A DNA stretch of 64,000 nucleotides, taken from assembly GCF_004364775.1 (NCBI RefSeq), contig NZ_SOAL01000012.1, positions 1 to 64,000 of the forward strand. The letters run 5' to 3'. Both the position numbers and the translations under genes were made by a program. The notes under the pieces were generated by a model. The model did no database searches. It had not been told where the DNA came from and saw only the letters and a program-made list of their open reading frames with translations. Positions 23,795-32,396 of the stretch are shown here, one piece after another. Positions within the stretch are counted from its first letter, which is position 1; each line of letters begins with the position of its first letter. This DNA is from Comamonas sp. JUb58. GTDB taxonomy: Bacteria > Pseudomonadota > Gammaproteobacteria > Burkholderiales > Burkholderiaceae_C.

Positions 23795-24276
23795 TCAGTG
23801 CAGTAGCTCCCCCTTGGCTTCCAGAATCTCCCGCTTCATCTGCGTGCGCATCGCCTTGGGGGCGGTGGCCGCGATTCTGTCAGCCTTATCGCGCTGCAGC
23901 TCCTTGGCCTTCTTGATGATGGCAGGCAGATTCGCCACCATCGGCTGATCGGGGTTCTTGGTGTTCCAGTCCTTGAGCGCCGCGCGGGCGCGGGCGATGA
24001 TGTCCTGGTCCTTCTCGGCGATACCCTTGGCCCAAAGTGCCCGGATCTCCTGTGACTTCATGTTGTAGAAGTTCTTTGCCTGCTGACGCAGATAGTTCCC
24101 CTCTTGAATGTCGGCCACCGAGCTGGGCTGGAAACCGATTGCCTTCATGATGGCCTCGGTCGGGGTGACATCAGACACCTTGCCGCCCCGCGTGTCTTTG
24201 TACGTGCCGGATGCACCCATATCGACACCTTTTTTCAGGTTGGCCACGGCCTTGGGTGCCATTTGCATGGCGCCGC
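23795..24276 (-). pseudogene. C-terminal fragment of a phage PLxRFG protein
   Basis: About 160 residues that match the end of PLxRFG-type phage virion proteins, normally thousands of residues long. Typical pieces are YKDTRGGKVSDVTPTEAI, MKAIGFQPSSVADIQEG, ARARAALKDWNTKNPDQP and KADRIAATAPKAMRTQMKRE. The 5' side is cut off by the IS5-family element at 24277-25308, and no upstream part of the gene appears beyond it. The fragment shows the island is a decayed prophage. No function is expected to remain. Confidence 0.8.
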
Positions 24277-25308
24277 GGCGTTGTTGCACAAATGTCGTCC
24301 TCAGCTAGCGTAGGCTAAGGAGATGAGTGAGACGAACTGGGGGCGGCGCAATACCGCACCACAAACTGGAAGGCGTACAACGCAGCGTTGAAGGCGCGAG
24401 GAGACCTGAGCATCTGGCTGGATAGGGACATGCAGTGGCTAGCCCTGCCCACGGGTAGGCGTGGTCGTTGCCAGAAGTTCTCAGATGCGGCCATCCAGTT
24501 TTGCCTGACCATCAAGAGCCTGTTTGGCCAGCCCTTGCGCCAGACACTGGGCCTGGTGCAGTCGCTATTGCGTATGGCAGGCCTGCCTTGGCCAGTGCCC
24601 GACTGCAGCACGGTGTGTCGCAGGCAAAACAGCTTGAATGTGCAGGTGCACTACCGAGCAAGCGAGAAAGGCTTACACCTGCTGGCCGATTCCACGGGCA
24701 TCAAGTTCTTGGGCGAAGGTGAGTGGAAAACCAAAAAGCACGGCGCCGAGCGCCGCCGCCAGTGGCGCAAGGTGCATCTGGGTATTGATGCCCAGACGCT
24801 GCAGATTCGGGCCATCGCAGTTACAACCAATGAAGTGGGCGACTCGCCAATGGCAGCTGACCTGCTAGGCCAAATCCCAAGCAATGAAGAGATAGCTAGC
24901 TTTACCTGTGATGGGGCGTACGACACGCAGGATGTACATAAGGCGTGCTACCTGCGGGGAGCCATTCCAATCATCCCGCCACGTAAAGGAGCGAAGCTGC
25001 GCAAAGGGCTGGCATTTGCTCACCGCAATGAAGCGGTCAAGGCGTGTAGGCTGTTGGGGCGGGCTATCTGGAAACGCTGGAGCGGCTACCACCGACGGTC
25101 TTTGGTGGAGACCAAGATGAATTGCTTCAAGCGCCTGGGCGAGAAGGTGATGGCCAGGACGTTTGAGCGCCAGGTGACCGAGCTCCACATCCGAGCTTCA
25201 ATCCTCAATCAATTTACCGCTCTGGGCACACCCCAGACGGTCGCTGCTGCGTAAATCTATTTGGGATTGGGGATGTCTCAGCCTATGGCCGATTTATGCA
25301 ACAACGCC
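24277..25308 (+). mobile_element. IS5-family element (IS427-like group)
   Basis: A 1032-base element with 17-bp imperfect terminal inverted repeats: GGCGTTGTTGCACAAAT on the left (24277-24293) and GGCGTTGTTGCATAAAT as the reverse complement of the right end (25292-25308), one mismatch. It carries one transposase gene. The flanks (CGCCGC on the left, TATACG on the right) show no target duplication, so the two sides come from different sites; a deletion or rearrangement next to the IS is likely. It cuts off the PLxRFG gene. Confidence 0.85.
24323..25254 (+). CDS. IS5-family DDE transposase, frameshifted at a G-run
   Basis: The DDE domain is intact from about 24340 on: LHLLADSTGIKFLGEGEW (first Asp), SFTCDGAYDTQDVH (second Asp), then RRSLVETKMNCFKRLGEK (Glu). 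The natural start is the ATG at 24323, reading MSETNW, but this runs out of frame at a TGGGGG tract. A G-run one base longer (six G, 24339-24343 now five) would restore MSETNWGAAQYRTTNWKAYN. Otherwise the frame could start at TTG 24388 and lose about 20 N-terminal residues. Sequencing error or inactivation are both possible. Confidence 0.85.
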
Positions 25309-25547
25309 TATACGATGAAGACCTGCTCTTGGTCGTCCACAAAAGCAAACCTATGGCTGTGCATGATCTGCTGGGTTTGGGTGCTCTCACTTCTGACACG
25401 GCATTCGCCGCAGTTTTAGAAGCTTGTTCACGCCACAACATCACAGCGGCCAATGCCATGTTTATCTACTCAGATCCGCTGCTGTCGATCGCCGACATAC
25501 ACAAGGGCTATAACGGCCTGCACTACATGGGGCTGTTTGCGCGTTAG
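25309..25547 (+). pseudogene. Fragment of an unknown gene cut by the IS
   Basis: An open frame runs from the IS right end to a stop at 25547, about 79 residues: YDEDLLLVVHKSKPMAVHDL, ALTSDTAFAAVLEACSRHN, then AANAMFIYSDPLLSIADIHK and GYNGLHYMGLFAR. It is the C-terminal part of a gene whose start is missing, and it does not continue the PLxRFG gene on the other side. It may be phage or chromosomal. No family is recognised. Confidence 0.5.
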
Positions 25548-25625
25548 TTCGGGCTTCCAATTCGAGCAATAAGCCGTTCAGGACAAGGACTCTGCTTTCG
25601 CCGCCCCGCTGAAGCCAAGAACAGA

Positions 25626-26471
25626 CTAGTAGTAGTTCCCCAGCAGCGACGCCACCTCAATCAGCACCAGCACCGCAAACATGCGCGCCAGACCGCCCAG
25701 ATCGGATGCGGGGCCCAGGCTCTCGTTACGGCCTATGCCGTAGGGCCGGTTCATCGCCGATGCCGTGGGGATCAGCGCCACGGCCAGGCCAAACAACAAG
25801 GTCTTGAGGCCGAACAACCAGGTCACCATGGGGGTGAACACGCTGGCAAACATGCGCGTGTACAGCTCAAAACCGACCCAGCTCAGGCCATACACACTCA
25901 GGTAGACCATGACCAGCGACACCACGCAAGACAGCGCGGCCAAGGTGATGGAGGCATACATGCTGGCAACGACCAGGGGCAGCATCTCCGTGCGCACAGG
26001 GTCATAGCCATGGTGGCGCAGACGCTCAAAATGCCCGTCCTCGCGCATCTTGGCAAGAGCGGCACCTGCAGGGATGGAGCAGCGCATCGCCACAAACAGC
26101 GCGGCCGTCAGCGGGATCAGCTCCAGCACCAGCACGCGGATGACCATCTCGACGGCCACCCGCGAGAGGCCATAGCTGGTGGCAGTGACAAAAACGATGC
26201 GCGCCACCACCAGGCACAGCAAGGCGGCCAGCCCGGTAAAGCCCAGCAGGATGGGCGCCGTGTCGACATACATGCGGCGCATCAGCCGCGCGCGGGTTTG
26301 CGGGCCGTAGCTGCTGGGCGACATCAGCATCACCAGCACAACGGCACCCAGATAAAAGATGCGCCACCAGGCCACCGCCCAGCGGCGCGCGGTGCGCCAG
26401 GTCCGGTGGGGCCATTGGGGTTGGAGCAGACTTGCCAGCATCAGGCGATCATAGGCCATAGATGCCGGCAT
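25626..26471 (-). CDS. MlaE-family ABC permease (orphan)
   Basis: A 281-residue membrane protein of the MlaE permease family, which moves lipids between envelope membranes together with an ATPase and an MCE-domain protein. Four to five membrane segments are visible (IFYLGAVVLVMLMSP, APILLGFTGLAALLCLVVAR, VIRVLVLELIPLTAALFVAM, FMVYLSVYGLSW-type helices). The family loop around RCSIPAGAALAKMREDG and the TEMLPLVVASMYASITLAAL segment are present. No ATPase or MCE partner is adjacent. Starts at 26459 or 26441 are also possible. It is the first backbone gene after the island. Confidence 0.8.
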   Translation of the reverse strand: MPASMAYDRLMLASLLQPQWPHRTWRTARRWAVAWWRIFYLGAVVLVMLMSPSSYGPQTRARLMRRMYVDTAPILLGFTGLAALLCLVVARIVFVTATSYGLSRVAVEMVIRVLVLELIPLTAALFVAMRCSIPAGAALAKMREDGHFERLRHHGYDPVRTEMLPLVVASMYASITLAALSCVVSLVMVYLSVYGLSWVGFELYTRMFASVFTPMVTWLFGLKTLLFGLAVALIPTASAMNRPYGIGRNESLGPASDLGGLARMFAVLVLIEVASLLGNYY

Positions 26472-26534
26472 GGGGAGTGTTCAGCAGGATGGCGGGCAGG
26501 ACGGAGCGCTGCTGCCACCCGCTGCCAGTGCAGC

Positions 26535-27092
26535 TCAAGACTTCTGGCGTGCCTTCCAGTCCTGCACCGCTTTCAAGGTCTGCTGCACGTGTTCGAGTGG
26601 ATCGCTGCCCTCATGCGCATAGATCACCTTGCCGTCTGGTGCGATCACATAGGAAATGCGTGATGCCGTGCCGGGCCGTGCGGCCGAGCTCGCGTCATAG
26701 GCCTTGATGGCCTTGGCATCGGGGTCGGAAGCCACACTGAACTGGTCGCGGCAGGCTTCGCTGGAGAAGCGCTGCATTGTAGCGATGTCGTCATGCGAGA
26801 TGCCAACGACCTGGGCACCGGAGGCCGCAAAAGTCGGCGTGGCTTCGGCAAAGGCATGGGCCTCGATGGTGCAGCCCTGGCTGAAGGCCTTGGGGAAGAA
26901 GTACAGGACTACGGGGCCGCGCTTCAAGGCCTCGGCCATGTCAAAACGCTGCACCTTGCCCGCCAATGCCGACTGGGTGCTGAAGAGCGGTGCCTGGGCG
27001 CCGACAGCCAGCGCCGCCTGGCTGGGCAGGCTTACCAAGGCCGCACAGCCCATGACCACCGAGGCCAAAGCCCCCACGAGTTTTGCTTTCAT
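26535..27092 (-). CDS. Exported peroxiredoxin (Bcp/PrxQ-like)
   Basis: A 185-residue thiol peroxidase with a signal peptide (KLVGALASVVMGCAALVSLP, cleaved near SQA-AL), so it acts in the periplasm. The peroxidatic Cys is in PKAFSQGCTIEAHAF, and a second Cys in SEACRDQFSVASDP may resolve it. The ATG at 27092 has an AAGGAT ribosome site; an upstream in-frame start exists at 27137 but lies before the signal peptide. It stands between the MlaE-like gene and the second Bug gene with no operon partners. Confidence 0.88.
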   Translation of the reverse strand: MKAKLVGALASVVMGCAALVSLPSQAALAVGAQAPLFSTQSALAGKVQRFDMAEALKRGPVVLYFFPKAFSQGCTIEAHAFAEATPTFAASGAQVVGISHDDIATMQRFSSEACRDQFSVASDPDAKAIKAYDASSAARPGTASRISYVIAPDGKVIYAHEGSDPLEHVQQTLKAVQDWKARQKS

Positions 27093-27333
27093 AGTCGATC
27101 CTTCTGTTGTCACTGTTGTCATCTGCATACGCCCCACGCCGGGGCTGTCAGCGGCTTGTCATGTTTTGCATGCTGCAACAGGTCTGCGCAACATCGCTCC
27201 ACACCACAGCCCCTAGAATATGCCACCTGGCGTGATGGCATGCATCATCACCCCTTTGACCGTTTATGCAACTACCTCCTTGGCCAACTCTGCAAAAGCC
27301 ATGCGAAGGTGTCACTCTCAAGGAGACAACAAA

Positions 27334-28320
27334 ATGATGAAACAGATTCTGCAGTGCGCCGCAGTGGCACTCACGGTGGGGGCAGCTTCGGGTGCCATGG
27401 CACAGGGTGCGGGGGCAGACTACCCCGGCAGCAAGCCAGTCCGCATGGTCGTGCCCTTCCCTCCAGGGGGTGGCACCGACATTCTGGCGCGCATCATTGC
27501 ACAAAAGCTCAGCGAGCAAAACCACTGGACCGTGGTCGCCGACAACCGTGCCGGCGCGGGCGGCACCATCGGTATCAGCGAAGTGGCCAAGGCCCAGCCA
27601 ACCGGATACGACATCGTCATGGGCCAGAAGGACAACGTGGTGCTGGGCTACTACCTGTACAAGGGCCTGCCCTGGAACCCCGCCAAGGACCTGACCCCGA
27701 TTGCCCATGTGGCCTACTCGCCGGTCATCATCGCCACCTCGGAAAACAGCAGGTTCAAGACCTTGAACGATGTGATCGCCGCCGCCAAGGCCGATCCCGG
27801 CAAGATCACCTATGGCTCACCTGGCAACGGCACCAGCATCCACATTGCTGGCGTGTTGTTTGAGAAGGCCGCTGGCGTCAAGCTGACCCACGTGCCTTAC
27901 AAGGGCTCCAACCCCGCGCTGCTCGATACCCTGTCCGGCAATGTCGACCTGCTGGTTTCCTCGGTGCCCTCGGCCATTGGCCAGATCAAGGCTGGCAAGC
28001 TGCGTCCGCTGGCCGTCACCTCGGCCAAGCGCAGCACATCGTTGCCCGATGTGCCCACTGTCGCCGAGCTGGGCATGAAGGGCTTTGATGTGAGCACCTG
28101 GTACGGCCTGTTTGGCCCCAAGAACCTGCCCGCGCCCATCGTCAGCAAGCTCAACACCGAGGTCAACAAGCTGCTGGGCCAGAAGGAAATTCAGGACTCC
28201 ATCCTGGCCCAAGGCGCCGAGCCCCAAGCCATGTCCGTGTCTGACTTTGACAAGTTCTTCCACAAGGACTTCCAGGACTCCAAGGCCATCGTCGAAGCCT
28301 CCGGCGCGACCATCCAGTAA
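27334..28320 (+). CDS. Bug-family (TctC-like) periplasmic binding protein
   Basis: A 328-residue Bug protein, the second in the window. The ATG at 27334 has a clear AAGGAG ribosome site (27320-27325). The signal peptide QILQCAAVALTVGAASGAMA is cleaved before QGAGADYPG. Family blocks are KPVRMVVPFPPGGGTDIL, VVADNRAGAGGTIGISE and LPWNPAKDLTPIAHV. No tripartite membrane subunits are nearby. The ligand is unknown. It ends at a strong terminator. Confidence 0.94.
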   Translation: MMKQILQCAAVALTVGAASGAMAQGAGADYPGSKPVRMVVPFPPGGGTDILARIIAQKLSEQNHWTVVADNRAGAGGTIGISEVAKAQPTGYDIVMGQKDNVVLGYYLYKGLPWNPAKDLTPIAHVAYSPVIIATSENSRFKTLNDVIAAAKADPGKITYGSPGNGTSIHIAGVLFEKAAGVKLTHVPYKGSNPALLDTLSGNVDLLVSSVPSAIGQIKAGKLRPLAVTSAKRSTSLPDVPTVAELGMKGFDVSTWYGLFGPKNLPAPIVSKLNTEVNKLLGQKEIQDSILAQGAEPQAMSVSDFDKFFHKDFQDSKAIVEASGATIQ

Positions 28321-28341
28321 GCCGCAGGGCTGGGATACGAC

Positions 28342-28368
28342 AAGGGCACCTAACAGGTGCCCTTTTTT
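28342..28368 (+). terminator. Terminator of the second Bug gene
   Basis: GGGCACC-TAACA-GGTGCCC followed by six T, 23 bases after the stop codon. Confidence 0.93.
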
Positions 28369-28414
28369 GTGGCCAGGCCAAGGGGCCAATGGCGATCAAC
28401 GGCGATGCCAGCGA

Positions 28415-29164
28415 TCAGGCGCCGTCGCCTTGGAAAGCCTCGCGGCGCAGGGTCACCACCAGCGTATCGCGGTGACCTGGTTCCTCACCCACTGGTTGGA
28501 TCGGCGTGCTCTCATGGATCATGCGGGCATCGTCGAGCAGCATCAGCGACCAGGGCTCGGTCAAGGTAAAGCGCAGGCCTTGCGGGCCCTGGGCATCGAA
28601 CACGCGGGTCTCTCCGCCTTTGATGCCTTCGCGCGCCACCAAAAATACTGCGACCAGGTCCACGCCATCGCGGTGCGCGCCTTCGGGGGTTGGCCGGCCA
28701 ATGCCTTCGGCAGTGTCGATACGGAACTGGTGCGCCTCCGTGTACCAGGGCGCATGTTCGGCGCTGGGGAAAAGCGCCTGCGCTGTGTGCCCCAGTGCCA
28801 GCATGATCTGGCTCCAGGCCGACAGCGCCTGGGTGCTGGCAGCCACGGGCTCAAACCAGCGCTGCATGCCGCCATGCAAGGCGTTGTATTCCACCGGTTG
28901 CCAGTGGGCGCGGTGGGGCACCAGCAGCACCTGGTCGTCCTGCACGACATAGCAGGAATGGCGGCGCTTGCGGTAGCGGCCGCCGTCTTTCAGATAGGCA
29001 TCGTGCGGCATGGCCTCCCAGTGGCTGCTGAGTGCCGCCAGCGCATCGGCTGGGCAGGCTGCCCACTGGGCCACCGCTGCGGGGCTGAGTACCGCATAGC
29101 CATACGCACGCAAGGTGCCGTCCACTTGGTCGGCATCACAGTAAGGAGGAGGAAAAGACTGCAT
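28415..29164 (-). CDS. 2OG-Fe(II) dioxygenase (PF10014-type)
   Basis: A 249-residue iron- and 2-oxoglutarate-dependent oxygenase resembling the PF10014 family of free amino-acid hydroxylases such as L-isoleucine 4-hydroxylase. The metal triad can be read as HRD in PEGAHRDGVDLVAV and the distal His in DDARMIHESTP, with the downstream Arg in HRDTLVVTLRRE binding 2-oxoglutarate. The ATG at 29164 (MQSFPPPY) is preferred. The family link suggests hydroxylation of a branched-chain or related amino acid, but the substrate is not shown. The gene converges with the second Bug gene. Confidence 0.85.
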   Translation of the reverse strand: MQSFPPPYCDADQVDGTLRAYGYAVLSPAAVAQWAACPADALAALSSHWEAMPHDAYLKDGGRYRKRRHSCYVVQDDQVLLVPHRAHWQPVEYNALHGGMQRWFEPVAASTQALSAWSQIMLALGHTAQALFPSAEHAPWYTEAHQFRIDTAEGIGRPTPEGAHRDGVDLVAVFLVAREGIKGGETRVFDAQGPQGLRFTLTEPWSLMLLDDARMIHESTPIQPVGEEPGHRDTLVVTLRREAFQGDGA

Positions 29165-29323
29165 GTAAAACTCCGTCAAGCGGGCGAGCTTACGGCGGTC
29201 ACAAAAGCATTGCGTGCTACACAAGTTTGGGCAGCGCCGCAGCGCTGCCCTCTGGTGCCTCATCGCCTAGGAATGAAGACACTGTCCGCGCCAAACCCTG
29301 CGCTAGGGCGGCGTGTTGGCTGC

Positions 29324-29761
29324 TTACTGGCGGACGACCAATACAGGGATCTGGCTATCGCTAAGCACGCGTTGGGTCACGCTGCCCAGTACCAGCTTTT
29401 CCAGGCCCTTGCGGCCATGCGATCCCATGACGATCAGGTCGGCGCCGGTGGTCTTGACGGCTTCCATCACGCCGTCGTGCACGGAGTGGCCCTCGCCCAT
29501 GACGGTGTCAACGGGGATGCCCGCCTGTTCCATCGCGGATTTGACGGCGTCCAGCGCGGTGTGCGCATCGGCCGTGGCGGCCGACAGGTACTGCGCCTGG
29601 CCGTAGGCAAAATCTGCACCCACGCCGGTGAAGGGATAGGGATCGATCACATATACCGCAGTGACCTGGCTACCAAAAGCCTTGGCAAGACCGGCGGCCT
29701 TGTTGACGGCGAGCATGGAGGTGGCAGACCCATCGACCGGAACCAGAATATGTTTGAACAT
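29324..29761 (-). CDS. Universal stress protein
   Basis: A UspA-family protein, 145 residues, usual length. The opening FKHILVPVDGSATSMLAVN and the ATP-binding loop VMGSHGRKGLEKLVLGSVTQ are both clear, so it belongs to the ATP-binding subgroup. An AAGGAG ribosome site precedes the ATG at 29761. It is monocistronic. Typical roles are stress and energy-limited survival. Confidence 0.95.
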   Translation of the reverse strand: MFKHILVPVDGSATSMLAVNKAAGLAKAFGSQVTAVYVIDPYPFTGVGADFAYGQAQYLSAATADAHTALDAVKSAMEQAGIPVDTVMGEGHSVHDGVMEAVKTTGADLIVMGSHGRKGLEKLVLGSVTQRVLSDSQIPVLVVRQ

Positions 29762-29955
29762 AGTGTCACTCCTTTTTGTTGTTGCATGCATAACTTACTC
29801 TAAAACGCATGGCCCGGCAAACGGGCACGGCCGAGCAGCACTGCTGCGCTTGCGGCGATTGCGATCCGTTTGCGCTGCATCAACGATGGCACAGCGCCAG
29901 CCCGCGCCGCATAATGTTTTCTCCGCCCTGCTGGGCTCCAACGCGCGCTCTACCT

Positions 29956-30918
29956 ATGACAACATCCCTGCGTTCTCTTGGCCGATCCTCACTGCAAGTC
30001 TCGCCGCTGTGCCTGGGCGGCAATGTGTTTGGCTGGACGGCCGACGAGGCCACCAGTTTTCGCCTACTCGATGCCTGGCTGGATGCCGGCATGAACTTTG
30101 TCGATACCGCTGACGTGTACTCGCGCTGGGCACCCGGCCACAGCGGAGGTGAGTCCGAGCGCGTGATCGGCAAATGGCTGCGCAGCTCTGGCAAGCGCGC
30201 ACAAGTGGTGCTGGCCACCAAGGTCGGCAAGGACATGGGCGATGGCAAGGTCGGCCTGCGCCCGGAATACATCCGCCAGGCGGTTGATGCCTCCTTGCAG
30301 CGCCTGCAGACCGACTACATCGATCTCTACCAATCACATGACGACGATGCGCAGGTGCCGCTGGCCGATGTGATGGGCACCTTTGGCGAGCTGATCGCCG
30401 AAGGCAAGGTGCGCGCCGTGGGCGCCAGCAACTACAGCGCAGCGCGTTTGGCCCAAGCGCTGCAGACCAGCGAGCAGCATGGCCTGGCGCGCTACGAAAG
30501 CCTGCAGCCACTCTTCAACCTCTACGACCGTGCCGTGTTCGAGAAAGAACTGCAACCGCTCTGCGTTGCGCAGGGCGTGGGCGTCATCAATTTCTACAGC
30601 CTGGCCGCCGGCTTTCTGACCGGCAAATACCGCAAGGCTGAAGACGCCAGCAAAAGCCCGCGCGGCGCCAAGACCACCCAGCTCTACCTCAATGACCGGG
30701 GCATGCGCATTCTGGCTGCGCTGGAACAGGTCAGTGCCCGCATCGATGCACCGATGGGCGAGGTAGCCGTCGCCTGGGTGATGCGCCAGGCGGCCATTGC
30801 ATCGCCGATCGCCAGCGCCAGCAACTTGGAACAGCTGCAGTCGTTGATCCGCGCCAGCCAGTTGCAGCTGGATGCCGATGCGATGGCCACGCTCAACGCC
30901 GCCAGCGCCGAGGCTTGA
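29956..30918 (+). CDS. Aldo/keto reductase
   Basis: A 320-residue AKR of the TIM-barrel superfamily. The NADPH-type catalytic Asp-Tyr pair is in FVDTADVYSRW near residue 48, with the Lys in VVLATKVGKD and the His in DLYQSHDDDAQ. The N-terminus LGRSSLQVSPLCLGGN is the usual first strand. ATG 29956 is chosen because it begins at this strand. The substrate is not predictable. It lies divergent from the uspA-type gene. Confidence 0.93.
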   Translation: MTTSLRSLGRSSLQVSPLCLGGNVFGWTADEATSFRLLDAWLDAGMNFVDTADVYSRWAPGHSGGESERVIGKWLRSSGKRAQVVLATKVGKDMGDGKVGLRPEYIRQAVDASLQRLQTDYIDLYQSHDDDAQVPLADVMGTFGELIAEGKVRAVGASNYSAARLAQALQTSEQHGLARYESLQPLFNLYDRAVFEKELQPLCVAQGVGVINFYSLAAGFLTGKYRKAEDASKSPRGAKTTQLYLNDRGMRILAALEQVSARIDAPMGEVAVAWVMRQAAIASPIASASNLEQLQSLIRASQLQLDADAMATLNAASAEA

Positions 30919-30937
30919 AGCCCATAGGCCAGATAGC

Positions 30938-31711
30938 CTAGGCCAGCAAAGCCGGCAAAATCTGCGCCGAAGGCAGGCGCCAGCACTTGTCGGCCACGCT
31001 GTCCAACTCGGTCGGCTCGGGGTTGATGACCACCACATGGGCGCAGCCCCGGGCCGCAATATGGGCCAGGCCCGCCGCTGGGTAGACATGGCCTGAGGTG
31101 CCAATCACCAGCATCAGGTCACAGCCCTTGGCCGCATCCTGGGCCTGCTGCAGCTCGGCCAGCGGCAGCGCCTCCCCAAACCAGACCACGCCAGGGCGCA
31201 GGTAGTTGCCACAACCAGGGCACTGCGGCGGCGCATCGCCTTCGGTAAAGCGGACATCGCAACAGGCTTTGGGCGGCAGCAGCCAGCGGTTGTCCATCAG
31301 ATTGCCATGCAGGCAGAGCACCGGCGCACTGCCGGCACGCTGGTGCAGGCCATCGACATTCTGGGTGACCAGGGTCATCCGATCAGGATGGCGCGCCTGC
31401 CATTGGGCCAGCGCCACATGGCCGGCATTGGGCTGCACTTGGCGGACGAGATCACGGCGGTACTGGTACCAGTCCCAGACCCGCTGCGGATGGGCCAGAA
31501 AGCCCGCTTCGCTGGCCATCTCCTCCGGGCTGAACTGGGCCCAGTAGCCCGTCTGCGCATCCCGGAAGGTCGGCACACCCGATTCGGCACTGGCGCCGGC
31601 CCCCGTCAACACCAGCACATGCCGCGCGTTTTGCAAGCGCTGTCGCAGGCTGGCAATTTCTGTATCGGCAAGCGGCAGGGCTGCGGAGGTATTCAAGGGG
31701 GCAAGAGACAT
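30938..31711 (-). CDS. NAD-dependent protein deacylase (sirtuin)
   Basis: A Sir2-family enzyme, 257 residues, removing acyl groups from lysines with NAD. The GAGASAESGVPTFR motif (about residue 37) and TQNVDGLHQRAG bind NAD, and HGNLM holds the catalytic His. The zinc Cys are in KACCDVRF and CPGCGNY. The WYQYRR segment places Tyr and Arg as in class III sirtuins, which accept succinyl or malonyl groups. The ATG at 31711 begins the folded protein. The gene is single, converging with the aldo/keto reductase. Confidence 0.93.
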   Translation of the reverse strand: MSLAPLNTSAALPLADTEIASLRQRLQNARHVLVLTGAGASAESGVPTFRDAQTGYWAQFSPEEMASEAGFLAHPQRVWDWYQYRRDLVRQVQPNAGHVALAQWQARHPDRMTLVTQNVDGLHQRAGSAPVLCLHGNLMDNRWLLPPKACCDVRFTEGDAPPQCPGCGNYLRPGVVWFGEALPLAELQQAQDAAKGCDLMLVIGTSGHVYPAAGLAHIAARGCAHVVVINPEPTELDSVADKCWRLPSAQILPALLA

Positions 31712-31886
31712 ATACAAAACGTGGAAAGGCAGGCGATCAGCATAAAGCAAGCTGTGAGCACAGCCGCCACAGTCCAGCATCGCAGCACACAGGAGGTTTA
31801 CATTCAGAAACGGTCATCACGATTTGGAGATGGACATGACCAACGGGCCAAGCCCAGAATGGCTGAACCACGACCAGGAGACGCAG

Positions 31887-32345
31887 ATGCAATTCATCCC
31901 CTATCTGAACTTTGACGGCCATTGCGCCGAAGCCATGGCCTTTTACGCCAAGCTGTTTGGCGGCCAGATCAAGCACCAGATGCGCTTTAGCGACATGCCG
32001 CCCAGCGAAGGCATGCCGCCGCTCCCGCCCGAGGCGCAATCCCGCCTGATGCATGCCCACCTGCAAGTGGGCAGCCAGGCCATCATGGCTTCGGACACCA
32101 TGCCTGCCATGCCCGGTGCGAGCGCCGAGACCTGTGGAGGCGGCTATGTCAAACCCCAGGGCATGTGGGTCTCCATCGGTGTCGATTCCGCAGCCGATGG
32201 CGAGCGCATCTTCAAGGTTCTGGCCGATGGTGGCCAGGTTGCGATGCCCTTCTCCGCCACCTTCTGGTCGCCCGGCTTTGGCATGGTGACCGACCGTTTT
32301 GGGACGCCCTGGATGGTGAACGTCCAAACCCAGCCCGCAGCCTAA
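31887..32345 (+). CDS. VOC-family protein (PhnB-like)
   Basis: A 152-residue glyoxalase/bleomycin-fold protein of the PhnB-type group. The opening QFIPYLNFDGHCAEAMAFYA and KLFGGQIKHQMRFSDMPP are characteristic, and FGMVTDRFGTPWMVN ends the fold. An AGGAG ribosome site (31876-31880) supports the ATG at 31887. Together with the next two genes it forms the common VOC-SRPBCC-DUF1428 cluster. The role is unknown; these are often linked to environmental stress genes. Confidence 0.92.
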   Translation: MQFIPYLNFDGHCAEAMAFYAKLFGGQIKHQMRFSDMPPSEGMPPLPPEAQSRLMHAHLQVGSQAIMASDTMPAMPGASAETCGGGYVKPQGMWVSIGVDSAADGERIFKVLADGGQVAMPFSATFWSPGFGMVTDRFGTPWMVNVQTQPAA

Positions 32346-32396
32346 GCTCCTCCTCATCCCGCTGCCATACCCGCAAAACGCACCAAGCCAGCCACC

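Noticed and set aside
25548-25625. Right end of the island (attR)
   Set aside because: No repeat of the dusA 5' sequence or of the 16804-16852 palindromes was found here.
28112-29803. A 563-codon plus-strand frame over the dioxygenase and uspA-type genes
   Set aside because: It overlaps three recognised genes, has repetitive Ser/Pro/Thr start and no domain. Antisense artefact.
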